Program-made: the position numbers and the translations under genes
The notes under the pieces: model-generated
The model's database searches: none
Seen by the model: the letters and a program-made list of their open reading frames with translations, nothing else
Told to the model about the DNA's origin: nothing
Part shown: positions 15,387-25,049 of the stretch, piece by piece
How positions within the stretch are numbered: the stretch's first letter is position 1
Layout: each line of letters starts with the position of its first letter
Source: an uncultured Hyphomicrobiales bacterium
GTDB lineage: Bacteria; Pseudomonadota; Alphaproteobacteria; Rhizobiales; Beijerinckiaceae
NCBI GenBank assembly: GCA_903930675.1
Contig: CAIYZJ010000168.1
Coordinates: 1 to 32,415, forward strand
Direction: 5' to 3'
DNA length: 32,415 bases

Positions 15387-17522
15387 ATGACAATGGGATT
15401 GATTATCTTCGGCGGGCTTCTTGCGCTCGTCTATGGCATGTGGGCGATTGCCGATGTCATGAAACAGGATGCGGGGAATGCCCGTATGCAAGAAATCGCT
15501 GCCGCTATTGCTGAAGGCGCGCAAGCCTATCTGAACCGCCAATATACAACGATTTCCTATGTGGGCGTGGCTTTGTTTGCCCTGTTGGCCTGGCTGCTGG
15601 GTGTACCCGTGGCGATCGGCTTTGCCATCGGCGCGATTTTGTCGGGTGCAGCGGGCTATATCGGCATGAATGTGTCGGTGCGTGCCAATGTGCGCACGGC
15701 GCAGGCGGCCTCCAAGTCGCTGGCGGCCGGTCTGGATGTGGCCTTCAAAGCGGGGGCTGTAACCGGGATGCTGGTGGCGGGTCTCGCGCTGTTGGGTGTG
15801 GCGGTCTATTACGCCATACTGACCGGTCCCATGGGCCTGAAGCCCTCTGACCGCATCGTTATTGATTCGCTTGTCGCACTCGGTTTCGGCGCGTCGCTGA
15901 TCTCGATCTTTGCCCGTCTGGGCGGCGGGATCTTCACCAAGGGCGCCGATGTGGGCGCGGATCTGGTGGGCAAGGTCGAAGCCGGTATTCCCGAAGATGA
16001 TCCCCGCAATCCTGCCACCATTGCCGACAATGTCGGCGACAATGTCGGCGATTGCGCCGGTATGGCGGCCGATTTGTTCGAAACCTATGCCGTGACCGTG
16101 GTTGCGACCATGGTTCTGGCGTCGATCTTCTTCCTCGGTGCGGCCAATCTGGCTGCTGTCATGCTCTATCCGATGGCGATCTGCGCGGCCTGCATTCTGA
16201 CCTCGATCATCGGCACCTTCTTCGTGAAACTGGGTGCCGACAATTCGATCATGGGCGCGCTTTACAAGGGCCTGTGGGTGACGGGGCTCTTGTCGCTGCT
16301 CGGTCTGGCTGCGGCCACCCATTATGTGATCGGCTGGGACAGCATCGGCACCGTATCGGGCATGGTTATCACCGGCAAGAACCTGTTCTGGTGCGGCGTG
16401 GTCGGTCTGGTTGTGACGGGACTGATCGTCTGGATCACCGAATACTATACCGCCACGGGCAAGCGTCCTGTGGTCTCCATCGCGCAAGCCTCGGTCACCG
16501 GACACGGCACCAACGTGATTCAGGGTCTGGCTGTGTCGCTTGAATCGACCGCTTTGCCTGCCATGGCGATTGTGGCCGGTATCATCTCGACCTACCAGCT
16601 GGCCGGCCTGTTCGGTACCGCGATTGCGGTGACAACCATGCTCGGTCTGGCCGGTATGATCGTCGCGCTCGATGCCTTCGGACCTGTCACCGACAATGCC
16701 GGCGGGATTGCCGAAATGGCGGGCCTGCCCAAGGAAGTGCGTCACTCGACCGACGCGCTCGATGCGGTCGGCAACACCACCAAGGCCGTGACCAAAGGCT
16801 ATGCCATCGGTTCGGCAGGTCTGGGTGCGCTGGTGCTGTTTGCGGCCTATACCAACGATCTGGATGCGTTCTCCAAATCGGGTGCGGCCTATTTCAAGGA
16901 TGTGGGCAAGGTCTCGTTCGATCTGTCCAACCCCTATGTGGTGGCCGGCCTGATCTTCGGCGGCTTGATCCCCTATCTGTTCGGGGGCATTGCGATGACC
17001 GCCGTGGGTCGTGCAGCCGGTTCGGTGGTGGAAGAAGTCCGCCGCCAGTTCAAGGAAAAACCCGGCATCATGCTGGGCACCGACAAGCCTGATTATGCCC
17101 GTGCTGTGGACATGCTGACCAAGGCGGCGATCCATGAAATGATCATCCCGTCCTTGCTGCCGGTTCTGGCGCCTCTGGTGGCCTATTTCGGCGTGCTGGC
17201 CATTTCAGGCTCGAAAGCCTCGGCTTTTGCGGCTCTGGGGGCCATGCTGCTCGGCGTGATCGTCAACGGCCTGTTCGTGGCGATTTCCATGACATCGGGT
17301 GGCGGCGCTTGGGACAATGCCAAAAAGAGCTTTGAAGACGGTTTCGTCGACAAAGACGGCGTGACCCATCTCAAAGGCTCGGATGCGCACAAGGCATCGG
17401 TGACCGGCGATACCGTCGGCGACCCCTACAAGGATACCGCCGGTCCTGCCGTCAATCCGGCGATCAAGATCACCAATATCGTGGCCTTGCTGCTGATTGC
17501 CGTGCTGGCCCATATGGGCTGA
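15387..17522 (+). CDS. hppA: Proton-translocating pyrophosphatase (K+-insensitive type)
   Basis: This membrane pump couples hydrolysis of pyrophosphate to proton transport across the inner membrane. The 711-residue protein has some 15-16 hydrophobic segments. The catalytic block near residues 187-231 contains [11 protein letters not shown], the acidic [19 protein letters not shown] and [10 protein letters not shown]; the second acidic block is [17 protein letters not shown]. The GNTTKA motif has Lys at about residue 466, where K+-dependent enzymes have Ala, so this should be the K+-independent H+-pumping class. The start ATG 15387 follows an AAAAGGA ribosome site. A strong terminator lies directly after the stop. 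Confidence 0.97.
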   Translation: MTMGLIIFGGLLALVYGMWAIADVMKQDAGNARMQEIAAAIAEGAQAYLNRQYTTISYVGVALFALLAWLLGVPVAIGFAIGAILSGAAGYIGMNVSVRANVRTAQAASKSLAAGLDVAFKAGAVTGMLVAGLALLGVAVYYAILTGPMGLKPSDRIVIDSLVALGFGASLISIFARLGGGIFTKGADVGADLVGKVEAGIPEDDPRNPATIADNVGDNVGDCAGMAADLFETYAVTVVATMVLASIFFLGAANLAAVMLYPMAICAACILTSIIGTFFVKLGADNSIMGALYKGLWVTGLLSLLGLAAATHYVIGWDSIGTVSGMVITGKNLFWCGVVGLVVTGLIVWITEYYTATGKRPVVSIAQASVTGHGTNVIQGLAVSLESTALPAMAIVAGIISTYQLAGLFGTAIAVTTMLGLAGMIVALDAFGPVTDNAGGIAEMAGLPKEVRHSTDALDAVGNTTKAVTKGYAIGSAGLGALVLFAAYTNDLDAFSKSGAAYFKDVGKVSFDLSNPYVVAGLIFGGLIPYLFGGIAMTAVGRAAGSVVEEVRRQFKEKPGIMLGTDKPDYARAVDMLTKAAIHEMIIPSLLPVLAPLVAYFGVLAISGSKASAFAALGAMLLGVIVNGLFVAISMTSGGGAWDNAKKSFEDGFVDKDGVTHLKGSDAHKASVTGDTVGDPYKDTAGPAVNPAIKITNIVALLLIAVLAHMG

Positions 17523-17540
17523 GTGGCCTGAAACGATTAA

Positions 17541-17566
17541 AGCCCCGCTTCGGCGGGGCTTTTTTT
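17541..17566 (+). terminator. Intrinsic terminator of hppA
   Basis: An 8-bp perfect stem (AGCCCCGC / GCGGGGCT) with a TTCG tetraloop is followed by a run of T. It begins 19 bp after the hppA stop. Read from the other side it also lies just after bamE, though with only a short T tract there. Confidence 0.95.
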
Positions 17567-17594
17567 ATGGTGCGATGTTTGGCTGATCAGGTAA

Positions 17595-18107
17595 TCAGGA
17601 GGGCATCTGTCCGGTAGCGCGCAACAATTGGCGCAGCAGGGTCGGCTCGTTGCCGCCTGTCGGGGTGGTGCGCGACACGAAATCGAACACCACGCCGTCC
17701 TGCAAGCCGTAATTGGCGATTTTTTCAACCTTGTTGTTTTTGCTGAAATTGATCACCACCACATGGCGGTCGACCACTTTGGGGCCCATGAAGCGCAGGC
17801 CGATTTCCATCTTCTCGGACACATAATACCAGGTCTGGCTGCCGACGGTCGAGACGGTAGAGGGTGAACCCATGGCTTGCAGCACGGCCTGGGCATCCAT
17901 GCCCGGCTTCAGCTTGGCCAGTTGCGCCTCGTCGAGCAGATAGCCTTGGGTCAGTTGCTCGCCGGCACAACCGGCAAGAGTGAAGGCACTTGTGGAGGCC
18001 AGCAGGGTCAAGGCGAGTGCCTTGCCAAGCATTCCGGACGACAGGAAACGGTGTTTGGATGAAGAACAGGGCTTCGGATGAAGGTTTTTAGACATGTCCA
18101 TCGTCAT
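17595..18107 (-). CDS. bamE: Outer membrane assembly lipoprotein BamE (SmpA/OmlA)
   Basis: BamE is a small lipoprotein of the BAM complex that inserts beta-barrel proteins into the outer membrane. The predicted 170-residue precursor has a long positive n-region, a hydrophobic stretch and a lipobox TLAGC with Cys47 as the lipidated residue. The BamE core follows: LKPGMDAQAVLQAMGSPS, then TWYYVSEKME and a VVINFSKNNKVEKI strand. The start is ATG 18107 (GGAG three bases away) or ATG 18101 (nine bases away). It is divergent from the cbp3-type gene, with both promoters in 18108-18333. Confidence 0.92.
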   Translation of the reverse strand: MTMDMSKNLHPKPCSSSKHRFLSSGMLGKALALTLLASTSAFTLAGCAGEQLTQGYLLDEAQLAKLKPGMDAQAVLQAMGSPSTVSTVGSQTWYYVSEKMEIGLRFMGPKVVDRHVVVINFSKNNKVEKIANYGLQDGVVFDFVSRTTPTGGNEPTLLRQLLRATGQMPS

Positions 18108-18333
18108 TTTCTCCGTTTGCAGCGCGGTCAGGCCGTTCGGGTCCAACAGTGGCAGGAAAATCGCGGAATGGGAATATCTCCATATCCGTCAATTCACACT
18201 TTGACTCTTGAAGGTTTATGCCTCTTAACCTTGCCCTAACCCGCCACAGCGTTAAAAGCAAGAACAGCTCCTTCCTTGGCTGCTCGGGCTGTACTGGTTT
18301 CGGTGGAAGGGGCATTGATCGGGAGATGGCGGC

Positions 18334-18876
18334 ATGCTTGGGACATTGATGGGGTTTTTCGGGCGCAGAAGCGGCAATCGCGCGATTGTCGACCGGCTGC
18401 ATCAGGCGGTGGTCGAAGCCGCCCGCTGTCCCGCTTTTTATGCCCGATGGGGCGTGCCCGATACGCTGGATGGCCGCTTCGATTGTGTCACCCTGCATGC
18501 GGTCTTGCTGATGCAGCGGATGCAGGCTTTGCCCAAACCCGCCGATGAACTGGCCAATGATGTGGTGGACCGGCTGTTTTTGGGCTTCGAGGAGGCTTTG
18601 CGTGAACTGGGGGTGGGGGATGTGGTTATCCCCAAGCGGATGAAAACCATCGCCGCCGCCTTTCTGGGCCGCGCCAAGGCCTATGAGGAAGGAATGAGAT
18701 CGGGCGACGAAGAGGTCTTGTCGGCCGTTTTGCGTCGCAATCTGCTGGGGGAACAGGCCAGCCTTGCCCAGCAACGCTTCTGGCTGGATTATCTGGCACA
18801 GGTCAGCGCGGCTTTGAGCCAGTGTGACCTTGACCGGATCATTCAGGCAGACCATCTGTTTCCCGACCCTGCCTGA
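18334..18876 (+). CDS. Ubiquinol-cytochrome c chaperone (CBP3-type)
   Basis: A 180-residue helical protein of the ubiquinol-cytochrome c chaperone family (Pfam Ubiq_cyt_C_chap), related to mitochondrial Cbp3, which helps assemble cytochrome b of the bc1 complex. Family features seen are the AARCPAFYARWGVPDTLDGRFD segment (landmarks FYARWGVPDT and DGRFD), LHAVLLMQRM, the LFLGFEEALRELGVGD stretch and VPKRMK-like VIPKRMKTIAAAFLGR. GGGAG precedes ATG 18334. It is followed by DUF177 and plsX, a frequent alphaproteobacterial arrangement. Confidence 0.88.
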   Translation: MLGTLMGFFGRRSGNRAIVDRLHQAVVEAARCPAFYARWGVPDTLDGRFDCVTLHAVLLMQRMQALPKPADELANDVVDRLFLGFEEALRELGVGDVVIPKRMKTIAAAFLGRAKAYEEGMRSGDEEVLSAVLRRNLLGEQASLAQQRFWLDYLAQVSAALSQCDLDRIIQADHLFPDPA

Positions 18877-18909
18877 TCAGACCCATATTTGCTTCCATAA
18901 GGTGCAGCC

Positions 18910-19398
18910 ATGACAGACGAGCCGTTTTTCTCCCATCCGATCCGCGTTGACGATATTCCCGATCGCGGAATGGACATTACCATCGACGTGCCCGAAACCG
19001 ACCGCAAACGGCTGGCCAAAGTGTTCAATCTGGCCGATATCGCCGCGTTGAACGGTCATTTCAGCCTGAAGCGCAAGGGGCGGGAGGTGGTCGCCAAGGG
19101 CGAGGTGAAGGCGCATATCCAACAGATTTGCGTGGTTTCGCTCGAGCCGTTCGAAACCGATGTGCTGGAACAAGTCGATTTGCGCTTTTCCCCCAATGCG
19201 CCCGATCTGGATGACGAGGAAGCCCCGCTCGACTCCCCCGATCCGATTGTCAACGGCATGATTGATCTTGGCTCGCTGGTCGCCGAATTTCTGGCCCTGA
19301 GTCTGGATCCTTATCCGCGTAAACCCGGTGTGGAATTCAAGTTCGAGCTGGACACAGAAGAAGAGCACCCGTTCGCAGCCTTGAAAAAGCTGACTTAA
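18910..19398 (+). CDS. DUF177 (YceD-family) protein
   Basis: This 162-residue protein has the DUF177 pattern: an N-terminal beta domain with PETDRKRLAKVFNLADI, a central VKAHIQQICVVSLEPFE, where a single Cys stands in the usual C-x-R-C position region, and a C-terminal IDLGSLVAEFLALSLDPYPRKPG segment (landmarks DLGSLVAEF and LDPYPRKPG). YceD proteins affect 23S rRNA processing in some bacteria and plants. In many bacteria the gene is next to rpmF; here rpmF is absent and plsX follows after a 187-bp gap. That gap carries inverted repeat AAACTG-GA-CAGTTT near 19,416 and no gene. Confidence 0.88.
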   Translation: MTDEPFFSHPIRVDDIPDRGMDITIDVPETDRKRLAKVFNLADIAALNGHFSLKRKGREVVAKGEVKAHIQQICVVSLEPFETDVLEQVDLRFSPNAPDLDDEEAPLDSPDPIVNGMIDLGSLVAEFLALSLDPYPRKPGVEFKFELDTEEEHPFAALKKLT

Positions 19399-19585
19399 TC
19401 ACTGTTAAACAGGTTAAACTGGACAGTTTCATGTGGCAATTGTCATTTCTTGGTTGCCTCAAACGCGGCCTCGTCTATTGTCCCATGCCAAAGGCGCATA
19501 TTGCGCTTCATCTGGCTTTGTGTCCGAATGTCATCCGAAAGATGACCCACTGACTTTTGCCGCTAGTGATATGTGATTCATAACG

Positions 19586-20641
19586 ATGCCACATCAGGTT
19601 AGGATTGCCCTCGACGCCATGGGCGGTGACTACGGCCCTTCTGTCGTGATCCCCGGAGCGGCTTTGACACTGCAGCGCCACCCCGGCGTTGTGTTTGTCA
19701 TGTACGGCGATTCCGCCTTGTGCCTGCCTTTGCTCGAAGCCCATCCGCAATTGGCCAAAGCCACCACGTTCCATCATTGTGACGTGTCGATTGCCATGGA
19801 TGCCAAGCCCGGCATGGCCTTGCGCCACGGGCGCGGCGTGTCGTCGATGTGGCGGGCGATCGAGGCCGTCAAGCTCGGCGAGGCCGATGTGGCGATTTCG
19901 GCGGGCAATACCGGCGCGCTGATGGCGATGTCGACTTTCTGCCTGCGCACGCTGGCGCGGATCGACCGGCCCGCGATTGCCGGGATCTGGCCGACCACGC
20001 GCGGTGAAAGCATCGTGCTCGATGTCGGTGCCACCATCGGCGCCGATGCCCGTCATCTGGTCGATCTGGCGGTGATGGGTGCGGCCATGGCGCGCATCCT
20101 GTTCCATATCGAGCGCCCTTCGGTGGGCCTGCTCAATGTCGGGGTCGAGGATATGAAGGGGGTCGAGGATGTCAAACTCGCCGCCCGCATGCTGCGCGAA
20201 ACCGATTATCCCAACATGGTCTATCATGGTTTTGTCGAAGGCGACGATATCGGGCAGGGCACTGTCGATGTGGTGGTGACCGAAGGCTTTGCCGGCAATA
20301 TCGCCCTCAAGACGGCGGAAGGCACGGCCAAGCAGATTGCCGGCTTTTTGCGCGATGCCATGCAGCGCACATGGATGACCAAGCTGGGCTATATTCTGGC
20401 CCGTTCGGCCTTCCACGCCTTGCGCGAGAAACTCGATCCGCGCAAATCCAATGGCGGGGTGTTTCTGGGGCTCAACGGCATTGTCATCAAAAGTCATGGC
20501 GGCACCGATGCGTTGGGATTCGCATCGGCGGTTGATCTTGGCTATGACATGGTGAAATACCAGTTATTGTCTAAAATTACGGAAACCCTGGCACGCGACG
20601 ACAGCGTTCCGGCGCATCCGATCGAGGAAATAGAAGAATGA
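19586..20641 (+). CDS. plsX: Phosphate acyltransferase PlsX
   Basis: PlsX makes acyl-phosphate from acyl-ACP for membrane phospholipid synthesis. The 351-residue protein starts with the typical [15 protein letters not shown], followed by [20 protein letters not shown], the [11 protein letters not shown] region and [16 protein letters not shown]. No strong ribosome site precedes ATG 19586, but the conserved N-terminus supports it. The stop overlaps the fabH start (ATGA), the usual coupling of the two fatty-acid genes. Confidence 0.97.
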   Translation: MPHQVRIALDAMGGDYGPSVVIPGAALTLQRHPGVVFVMYGDSALCLPLLEAHPQLAKATTFHHCDVSIAMDAKPGMALRHGRGVSSMWRAIEAVKLGEADVAISAGNTGALMAMSTFCLRTLARIDRPAIAGIWPTTRGESIVLDVGATIGADARHLVDLAVMGAAMARILFHIERPSVGLLNVGVEDMKGVEDVKLAARMLRETDYPNMVYHGFVEGDDIGQGTVDVVVTEGFAGNIALKTAEGTAKQIAGFLRDAMQRTWMTKLGYILARSAFHALREKLDPRKSNGGVFLGLNGIVIKSHGGTDALGFASAVDLGYDMVKYQLLSKITETLARDDSVPAHPIEEIEE

Positions 20642-21615
20642 CTTTGCAACGCTCTGTCATCGTTGGTTGCGGCCATTACCTGCCGCAACGGGTTCTCAGC
20701 AATGCTGAACTGGCCAAAATGGTCGACACATCCGATGAATGGATTGTCGAACGCACCGGCATCCACAACCGCCATATTGCCGCCGAGGGCGAGAACACCT
20801 CGCATCTGGCCACCAAAGCCGCCCAAATGGCCTTGGACAAGGCCGGATTGAAGCCATCCGATATTGATCTGATCGTGCTGGCGACAGCCACACCCGATTA
20901 TACTTTTCCGTCAACGGCCACGCAGGTGCAGGCTGCTTTGGGCATCACCCATGGCGCGGCGTTTGATGTGCAGGCGGTCTGTTCGGGTTTCGTCTATGCA
21001 CTCACCATTGCCGACAAGTTTTTGCAGTCCGGCTCGCACAAGCGCGCGCTGGTGATCGGGGCGGAAACCTTTTCGCGGATTCTGGATTGGGACGACCGCG
21101 GCACCTGCGTGCTGTTCGGCGACGGGGCAGGGGCTGTTGTGCTCGAAGCCCAACAGGGCAAAGGCGATCTGACCGATCGCGGCATCCTGTCGACGCATTT
21201 GCGCTCGGATGGTCGTCATGTCGAAAAACTCTATGTCGACGGCGGCCCGTCTTCCACCAAAACCACCGGCCTGTTGCGGATGGAAGGCAAGGAAGTATTC
21301 CGTTATGCCGTCAATTATCTCGCCGACATTATCGAGGAAGCCTTTGCAGCCACCTGCCTGACGGCTTCCGATGTCGACTGGTTCGTGCCGCATCAGGCCA
21401 ATCGCAGGATTATCGAAGCCACGGCACGGAAATTGTCGATCGATCCCGCTAAAGTGGTGGTCACCGTGCAAAACCATGGTAACACATCGGCGGCATCAAT
21501 TCCTCTGGCTTTGTCGACGGCCTGCGATGATGGTCGCATCAAGCAGGGCGATGTGGTGCTGGTAGAAGCAATGGGCGGCGGATTCACATGGGGATCAGCT
21601 TTGATCAGGTGGTAA
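20638..21615 (+). CDS. fabH: Beta-ketoacyl-ACP synthase III
   Basis: FabH condenses acetyl-CoA with malonyl-ACP to start fatty-acid synthesis. The 325-residue protein has the full Cys-His-Asn triad: Cys115 (QAVCSGF), His252 (VPHQANRRI) and Asn282 (NHGNTSAAS). [12 protein letters not shown] near residue 31 and the C-terminal [10 protein letters not shown] are standard. It is translationally coupled to plsX. The 201 bp after it contain the ihfA control region. Confidence 0.97.
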   Translation: MTLQRSVIVGCGHYLPQRVLSNAELAKMVDTSDEWIVERTGIHNRHIAAEGENTSHLATKAAQMALDKAGLKPSDIDLIVLATATPDYTFPSTATQVQAALGITHGAAFDVQAVCSGFVYALTIADKFLQSGSHKRALVIGAETFSRILDWDDRGTCVLFGDGAGAVVLEAQQGKGDLTDRGILSTHLRSDGRHVEKLYVDGGPSSTKTTGLLRMEGKEVFRYAVNYLADIIEEAFAATCLTASDVDWFVPHQANRRIIEATARKLSIDPAKVVVTVQNHGNTSAASIPLALSTACDDGRIKQGDVVLVEAMGGGFTWGSALIRW

Positions 21616-21665
21616 AAACCGGATTTTAAGACCGTTTCCGATGTCAATGTGACTTTTCAAATCGT

Positions 21666-21678
21666 TATCAACGCGTTA
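21666..21678 (+). promoter_or_regulatory. IHF consensus site upstream of ihfA
   Basis: TATCAACGCGTTA matches the IHF consensus WATCAANNNNTTR at every position. It lies 139 bp before the ihfA start in the fabH-ihfA gap, where autoregulation would be expected. An 8-bp palindrome (AACGCGTT) sits inside it. Confidence 0.45.
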
Positions 21679-21816
21679 ACGTAAATTCGACGAGAGAATT
21701 ATTCTCGGGGCCGAAGGTTTCTTGTTCAAGGTTCCGATAGTTTTGTTTTCTCAAACACACATAGGAAACGGGCTGCTTCTCCGTTGGGGGCGGAAAGTTG
21801 CTCGTGGAGGATCAAA

Positions 21817-22122
21817 ATGACACAACGCACAATTACGCGTGCTGAATTGAGTGAAGCCGTTTATCAACGCATAGGCCTGTCCCGCACGGATTCATCCGAG
21901 CTGGTCGAGCTGGTTTTGCGTGAAATATCCGATACTCTGGCAGCAGGCGAGACCGTAAAACTTTCGTCATTCGGTTCATTCGTGGTGCGCGACAAGGGCG
22001 CACGCGTTGGCCGCAACCCGAAGACCGGCATTGAAGTGCCGATTGATCCGCGTAGGGTTCTGTCGTTCAAGCCTTCCAATATTCTCAAGCAGCGCATCAA
22101 CAAGACGGTTGAGAACGCCTGA
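21817..22122 (+). CDS. ihfA: Integration host factor subunit alpha
   Basis: This 101-residue histone-like protein pairs with IhfB to bend DNA sharply. It shows [19 protein letters not shown], the [12 protein letters not shown] strand and [12 protein letters not shown], the DNA-wrapping arm with the intercalating Pro, then [16 protein letters not shown] 21817 is chosen because GGAGG lies 6 bases upstream; the in-frame ATG at 21784 adds unrelated residues. Its long leader and upstream IHF-like site suggest separate control from fabH. merR follows after 14 bp. Confidence 0.95.
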   Translation: MTQRTITRAELSEAVYQRIGLSRTDSSELVELVLREISDTLAAGETVKLSSFGSFVVRDKGARVGRNPKTGIEVPIDPRRVLSFKPSNILKQRINKTVENA

Positions 22123-22136
22123 GCGGAGAGTTGATC

Positions 22137-22946
22137 GTGGAAAAAGACGCAGACGCGTTTCGCACGATCAGTGAAGTCGGGGAAGAACTCGGCCTGCCGC
22201 AGCATGTACTGCGGTTTTGGGAAACCCGCTTCACCCAGATCAAACCCGTCAAGCGTGGCGGCGGTCGCCGTTATTACCGCCCCGATGATGTCGATCTTTT
22301 GCGCGGTATCAAGCATTTGCTCTATGCGGAAGGTTTCACCATCAAAGGGGTGCAGCGGATTCTGCGCGAGGAAAATCCGCGTTTTGTGCAGGCTGTCGGA
22401 CGGGAAGGCCGCATGCCGCCTTTGGGCGAGCCGTTGGACCATGATCACGCCAGTGACGAACATTCCGGCGACGATCATTCCCTTGACGCTCATTCCATTG
22501 ATGTCGGTTTTGGCGATTTGAGCGATGCGATAGACGAGGCCGTCGGGGCCATTCATCAGCCGCCCATCGAGCCCGTGGTGCCTTCACGCCGGATCGAACC
22601 TGCCTTTGGTGCCTCCACGCCTGTCAACCAGCCTTTGCAAGAACCACATTTGCATGTGCCGCCTTTGAACTTGCCCCCTTCGGCAGGCCTGACAGCCCGT
22701 CACGAGCCAAGCTTTGCCGCGCCCGCGCCAGACCATGCGTTGTTTGCGGCAGAGGTTTCGGAGCCGGTCGCAGTGCCGCGCAAGGTCAAGCCCAAGCAAC
22801 TCGCTTTGTTCGAAGGCATGGGCGATGAAGGCCTGAGCGCAAAAGACCGCGAAGCCCTGCGCACCGTGCTGGAGCGGATCGACGAATGCCGCAAAATTCT
22901 CGCTTCGGCTGATTTGGCGAAAATCCCGCAAACAGCGGATCATTAA
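22137..22946 (+). CDS. MerR-family regulator with His-rich repeat linker
   Basis: The N-terminal 80 residues form a MerR-type winged helix: [57 protein letters not shown] and IKGVQRIL. The gene after ihfA is a MerR regulator in many Hyphomicrobiales. Residues 101-122 carry His102, His104, His109, His114 and His119, in three DxHSx pentapeptides encoded by a 15-bp tandem repeat (22455-22499). A long Pro-rich linker and a C-terminal helix ([20 protein letters not shown]) follow. GTG 22137 has GGAG 8 bases upstream; TTG 22131 is too close to it. The regulated genes are unknown. Confidence 0.85.
   Translation: MEKDADAFRTISEVGEELGLPQHVLRFWETRFTQIKPVKRGGGRRYYRPDDVDLLRGIKHLLYAEGFTIKGVQRILREENPRFVQAVGREGRMPPLGEPLDHDHASDEHSGDDHSLDAHSIDVGFGDLSDAIDEAVGAIHQPPIEPVVPSRRIEPAFGASTPVNQPLQEPHLHVPPLNLPPSAGLTARHEPSFAAPAPDHALFAAEVSEPVAVPRKVKPKQLALFEGMGDEGLSAKDREALRTVLERIDECRKILASADLAKIPQTADH
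22455..22499 (+). repeat. 15-bp tandem repeat, three copies, inside merR
   Basis: Units at 22455-22469, 22470-22484 and 22485-22499 all begin GACG and share CATTCC in the middle. They code for Asp-x-His-Ser-x three times. Confidence 0.8.
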
Positions 22947-23044
22947 GCCGTTTCAACTGCGTTTTCAGACGCTTTTTCCAGTTGGCCCGAAATTTGCTGA
23001 ATACCTGATAACGGATGGTGTATTCGTTGTGAAAGGGATCAGTT

Positions 23045-23803
23045 ATGGCGTTGGATATTGGCAGCGGGACAGCCGTCTCGGCCTATCAAACCAACTCATC
23101 GTCGCTGGCAGGCCGCAAGGGTGATCATGAACCCGATGCCCTGTCGCGCGCGTTGCAGGCCGGAGATTTGAATGCGGCGAAAGAGGCGTTCGACAAACTT
23201 GCCACCCGCTTGCCTGCCGGGGTGCTCAGTGATCCCAACAATCCGCTGACCAAAGTCGGCAAGGCCCTTCAAGGCGACGATATCGAGGCCGCCCGCGCCG
23301 CGATGGCCGGACGCAGCGGTTATAATGACCGGATCGGTACGGCAAGCTCGGTCAGCAAGGTCAAGGACAGCAATAAAGGCTACCAGATCGAAGTCAGCAA
23401 CGGCATGGGCCAGGCCCTGCAGTTGAGCAGCGCGATCAATTCCGGCAATGCCAAACTGGCCAAGGCCCTGATGCAGCAGATGTTTGACGAGTTGCAGCAG
23501 ATGGCGGCCATGAATTCGGCCAGCCCGACTTCCAAAGAAATCGCCATCGGCAAGCCGATGACCGGCAATAAATCATTGGCCTCGGCCATTTCCAGTGCGG
23601 ACAAGCTGTTGAGCAATCCCGATTTCCAGAGCCTGAAGCGGGCGGTGGATCGCGGTGATCTGCCCTCTATGCAGGCGGCTTGGGCGGCCTTTATCCGTGG
23701 TTCGATTGCCCTGCGTGAAAAAGAAATGGATTTGCCCAAGTCCGCAGATACGCCCAAAAATACCGTGATTGGTTTCTCGCGCTCATTGGTGCAGGCAGCC
23801 TAA
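23045..23803 (+). CDS. Hypothetical protein with helical-hairpin repeats
   Basis: I do not recognise a named family for this 252-residue protein. It has four related helical units: LSRALQAGDLNAAKEAFDKL (from about residue 34), VGKALQGDDIEAARAAM (about 72), LSSAINSGNAKLAKALMQQM (about 128) and LKRAVDRGDLPSMQAAWAAF (about 200). Each has the shape 'helix, Gly-Asp/Asn turn, helix', like TPR-type solenoid repeats, so a binding or scaffold role is possible. No signal peptide or membrane segment is seen. The first 30 residues are Ser/Gly/Thr-rich. AAGGGA lies before ATG 23045. Confidence 0.65.
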   Translation: MALDIGSGTAVSAYQTNSSSLAGRKGDHEPDALSRALQAGDLNAAKEAFDKLATRLPAGVLSDPNNPLTKVGKALQGDDIEAARAAMAGRSGYNDRIGTASSVSKVKDSNKGYQIEVSNGMGQALQLSSAINSGNAKLAKALMQQMFDELQQMAAMNSASPTSKEIAIGKPMTGNKSLASAISSADKLLSNPDFQSLKRAVDRGDLPSMQAAWAAFIRGSIALREKEMDLPKSADTPKNTVIGFSRSLVQAA

Positions 23804-24054
23804 GTTGATCGGCCGGAAAAGTCACGGTTTGTCCGCTCTTGCCAGCAATCAGACCTTTGCAGGTGTTGGTAACAAGAAATCGTGGGACCACTCGCGGGGT
23901 AGCCGATAATACTACTCCCCGTTTATTATAAAAAATGCTATATTCGTGTTGCTGAACACATTGAACATGCCCCTTGGGCACTGTCATTCGTGTCTGATTG
24001 GAGCCATCGAGGCAAGGCAACGTGCAGCGCACCTGACCTTGGGAGACCGTGCTG

Positions 24055-24615
24055 ATGCGTATCAATATGACTTTTGGGGCGGCGTTGTGCGGCATGTGCT
24101 TGCATGCTTTGTTGGGCATGGCGGCGCAGGCTGCGGACAATCCTTTGCGGTTTGATCTGTCAACCGAACGTGCCAAGGCGGCGACCGTTGCCAATCCTGC
24201 CGATGCCAGTCTGTCGATCAAGAAGCAGAGCTATCTTCCGCTCTATTCCTCGGTCGCCTTGGGCGGCGGGGCCACCACGGTGCATCTGGGGGCCAATGTA
24301 ACCCTGCGCAATATTTCGACCGACCAGCCGCTGGTGGTGACCTCGGCCCGCTATTTTGACCGTGCCGGTGAACTGGTGACCGAACTGGCAACGCAGGCTT
24401 TTACGTTGAAGCCGATGGCCACCATCGAAGTGTTCATTCCCATCACCGAACAGAGCGTTGGTCTTCGCGGCGGACGCGGCGGCAGTATTTTGCTCGAATG
24501 GGCCGCCCAAGGTCCCGTGCCGGAACCGATTATGGAAGCGTTGGTTCTGGGCTCTTCCGGTCCCGCCAGTTTCTCCTTCATCAGCCGCAGCCAGCCTGTG
24601 CGGATGACACAATAA
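24055..24615 (+). CDS. Exported DUF3124 protein
   Basis: A 186-residue protein with a signal peptide ending in AAQA^ADN. The mature part fits the DUF3124 pattern: YLPLYSSVALGG, TLRNISTDQPLVVTSARYFD, ELATQAFTLKPMATIEVFIP, then ILLEWAAQGPVPEPIMEALV and a C-terminal FSFISR. The fold is probably an all-beta sandwich in the periplasm or at the outer membrane; no function is known for the family. ATG 24055 has GGAG 9 bases upstream, whereas GTG 24049 is only 3 bases from it. A bidirectional terminator follows. Confidence 0.8.
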   Translation: MRINMTFGAALCGMCLHALLGMAAQAADNPLRFDLSTERAKAATVANPADASLSIKKQSYLPLYSSVALGGGATTVHLGANVTLRNISTDQPLVVTSARYFDRAGELVTELATQAFTLKPMATIEVFIPITEQSVGLRGGRGGSILLEWAAQGPVPEPIMEALVLGSSGPASFSFISRSQPVRMTQ

Positions 24616-24635
24616 TCACCCCGACATGCCGCAAT

Positions 24636-24665
24636 AAAAAAGGCTGGTTCAAAACCAGCCTTTTT
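24636..24665. terminator. Bidirectional terminator between DUF3124 and DUF1330 genes
   Basis: A perfect 13-bp inverted repeat, AAAAAGGCTGGTT / AACCAGCCTTTTT, with a short CAAA-type loop. It has a GC-rich core and A/T flanks that give T tracts in both directions, serving the two convergent genes. Confidence 0.9.
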
Positions 24666-24696
24666 GCTTGTTCAGGGCAGGTCGTGACAGGCTTGA

Positions 24697-24984
24697 TCAG
24701 TCCAGACCTTCAACTGCGACCATATGCCGTTCCGACGTGCCGATCGTAAATACTTTGGCAGCCTGATACTCGGGCGAGTTATAGCAGGTTGTGGCAGCTT
24801 CCAGACTTGGAAAGCGGGCCACCACGGTGCGTTCATAAGCACCCCCTTCCAGAATAACCTGAGCGCCGCCACGCGCCAGAAACACGCCGCCATGCTTTTC
24901 AATCGCCGGACCGGCCAGCGCGGCGTATTTGCCGTAGGTTTCAGCATCCGTCACATGCACTCGAGAGACCCAATAAGCAGACAT
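24697..24984 (-). CDS. DUF1330 protein
   Basis: A 95-residue protein of the DUF1330 (dimeric alpha+beta barrel) family: SAYWVSRVHVTDAETYGKYA at the start, then FLARGGAQVILEGG, RTVVARFPSLEAATTCYNSPEY and a short end strand. AGGAGA stands just before ATG 24984. It is the last gene of the minus-strand TRAP/aldolase run, 65 bp after the aldolase gene; a small hairpin (GGCGGT-TGAA-ACCGCC, 25022-25037) lies in between. Members often occur in catabolic clusters, but the reaction is unknown. Confidence 0.85.
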   Translation of the reverse strand: MSAYWVSRVHVTDAETYGKYAALAGPAIEKHGGVFLARGGAQVILEGGAYERTVVARFPSLEAATTCYNSPEYQAAKVFTIGTSERHMVAVEGLD

Positions 24985-25049
24985 CTTGTTATTCTCCTGA
25001 TGGAAGGCGTTAAGGTGGGCAGGCGGTTGAAACCGCCCCTCTGTCGGTT

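Noticed and set aside
15285-17135. Long minus-strand open frame (616 codons) opposite hppA
   Set aside because: It is a mirror of the hppA coding pattern with His/Arg/Gln-rich composition and no recognisable domain. hppA itself is certain.
23893-23921. CGGGG/CCCCG hairpin after the repeat-protein gene as terminator
   Set aside because: Stem of only five pairs plus a bulge, and the following bases are TTTATTA, not a T run. Too weak to call.
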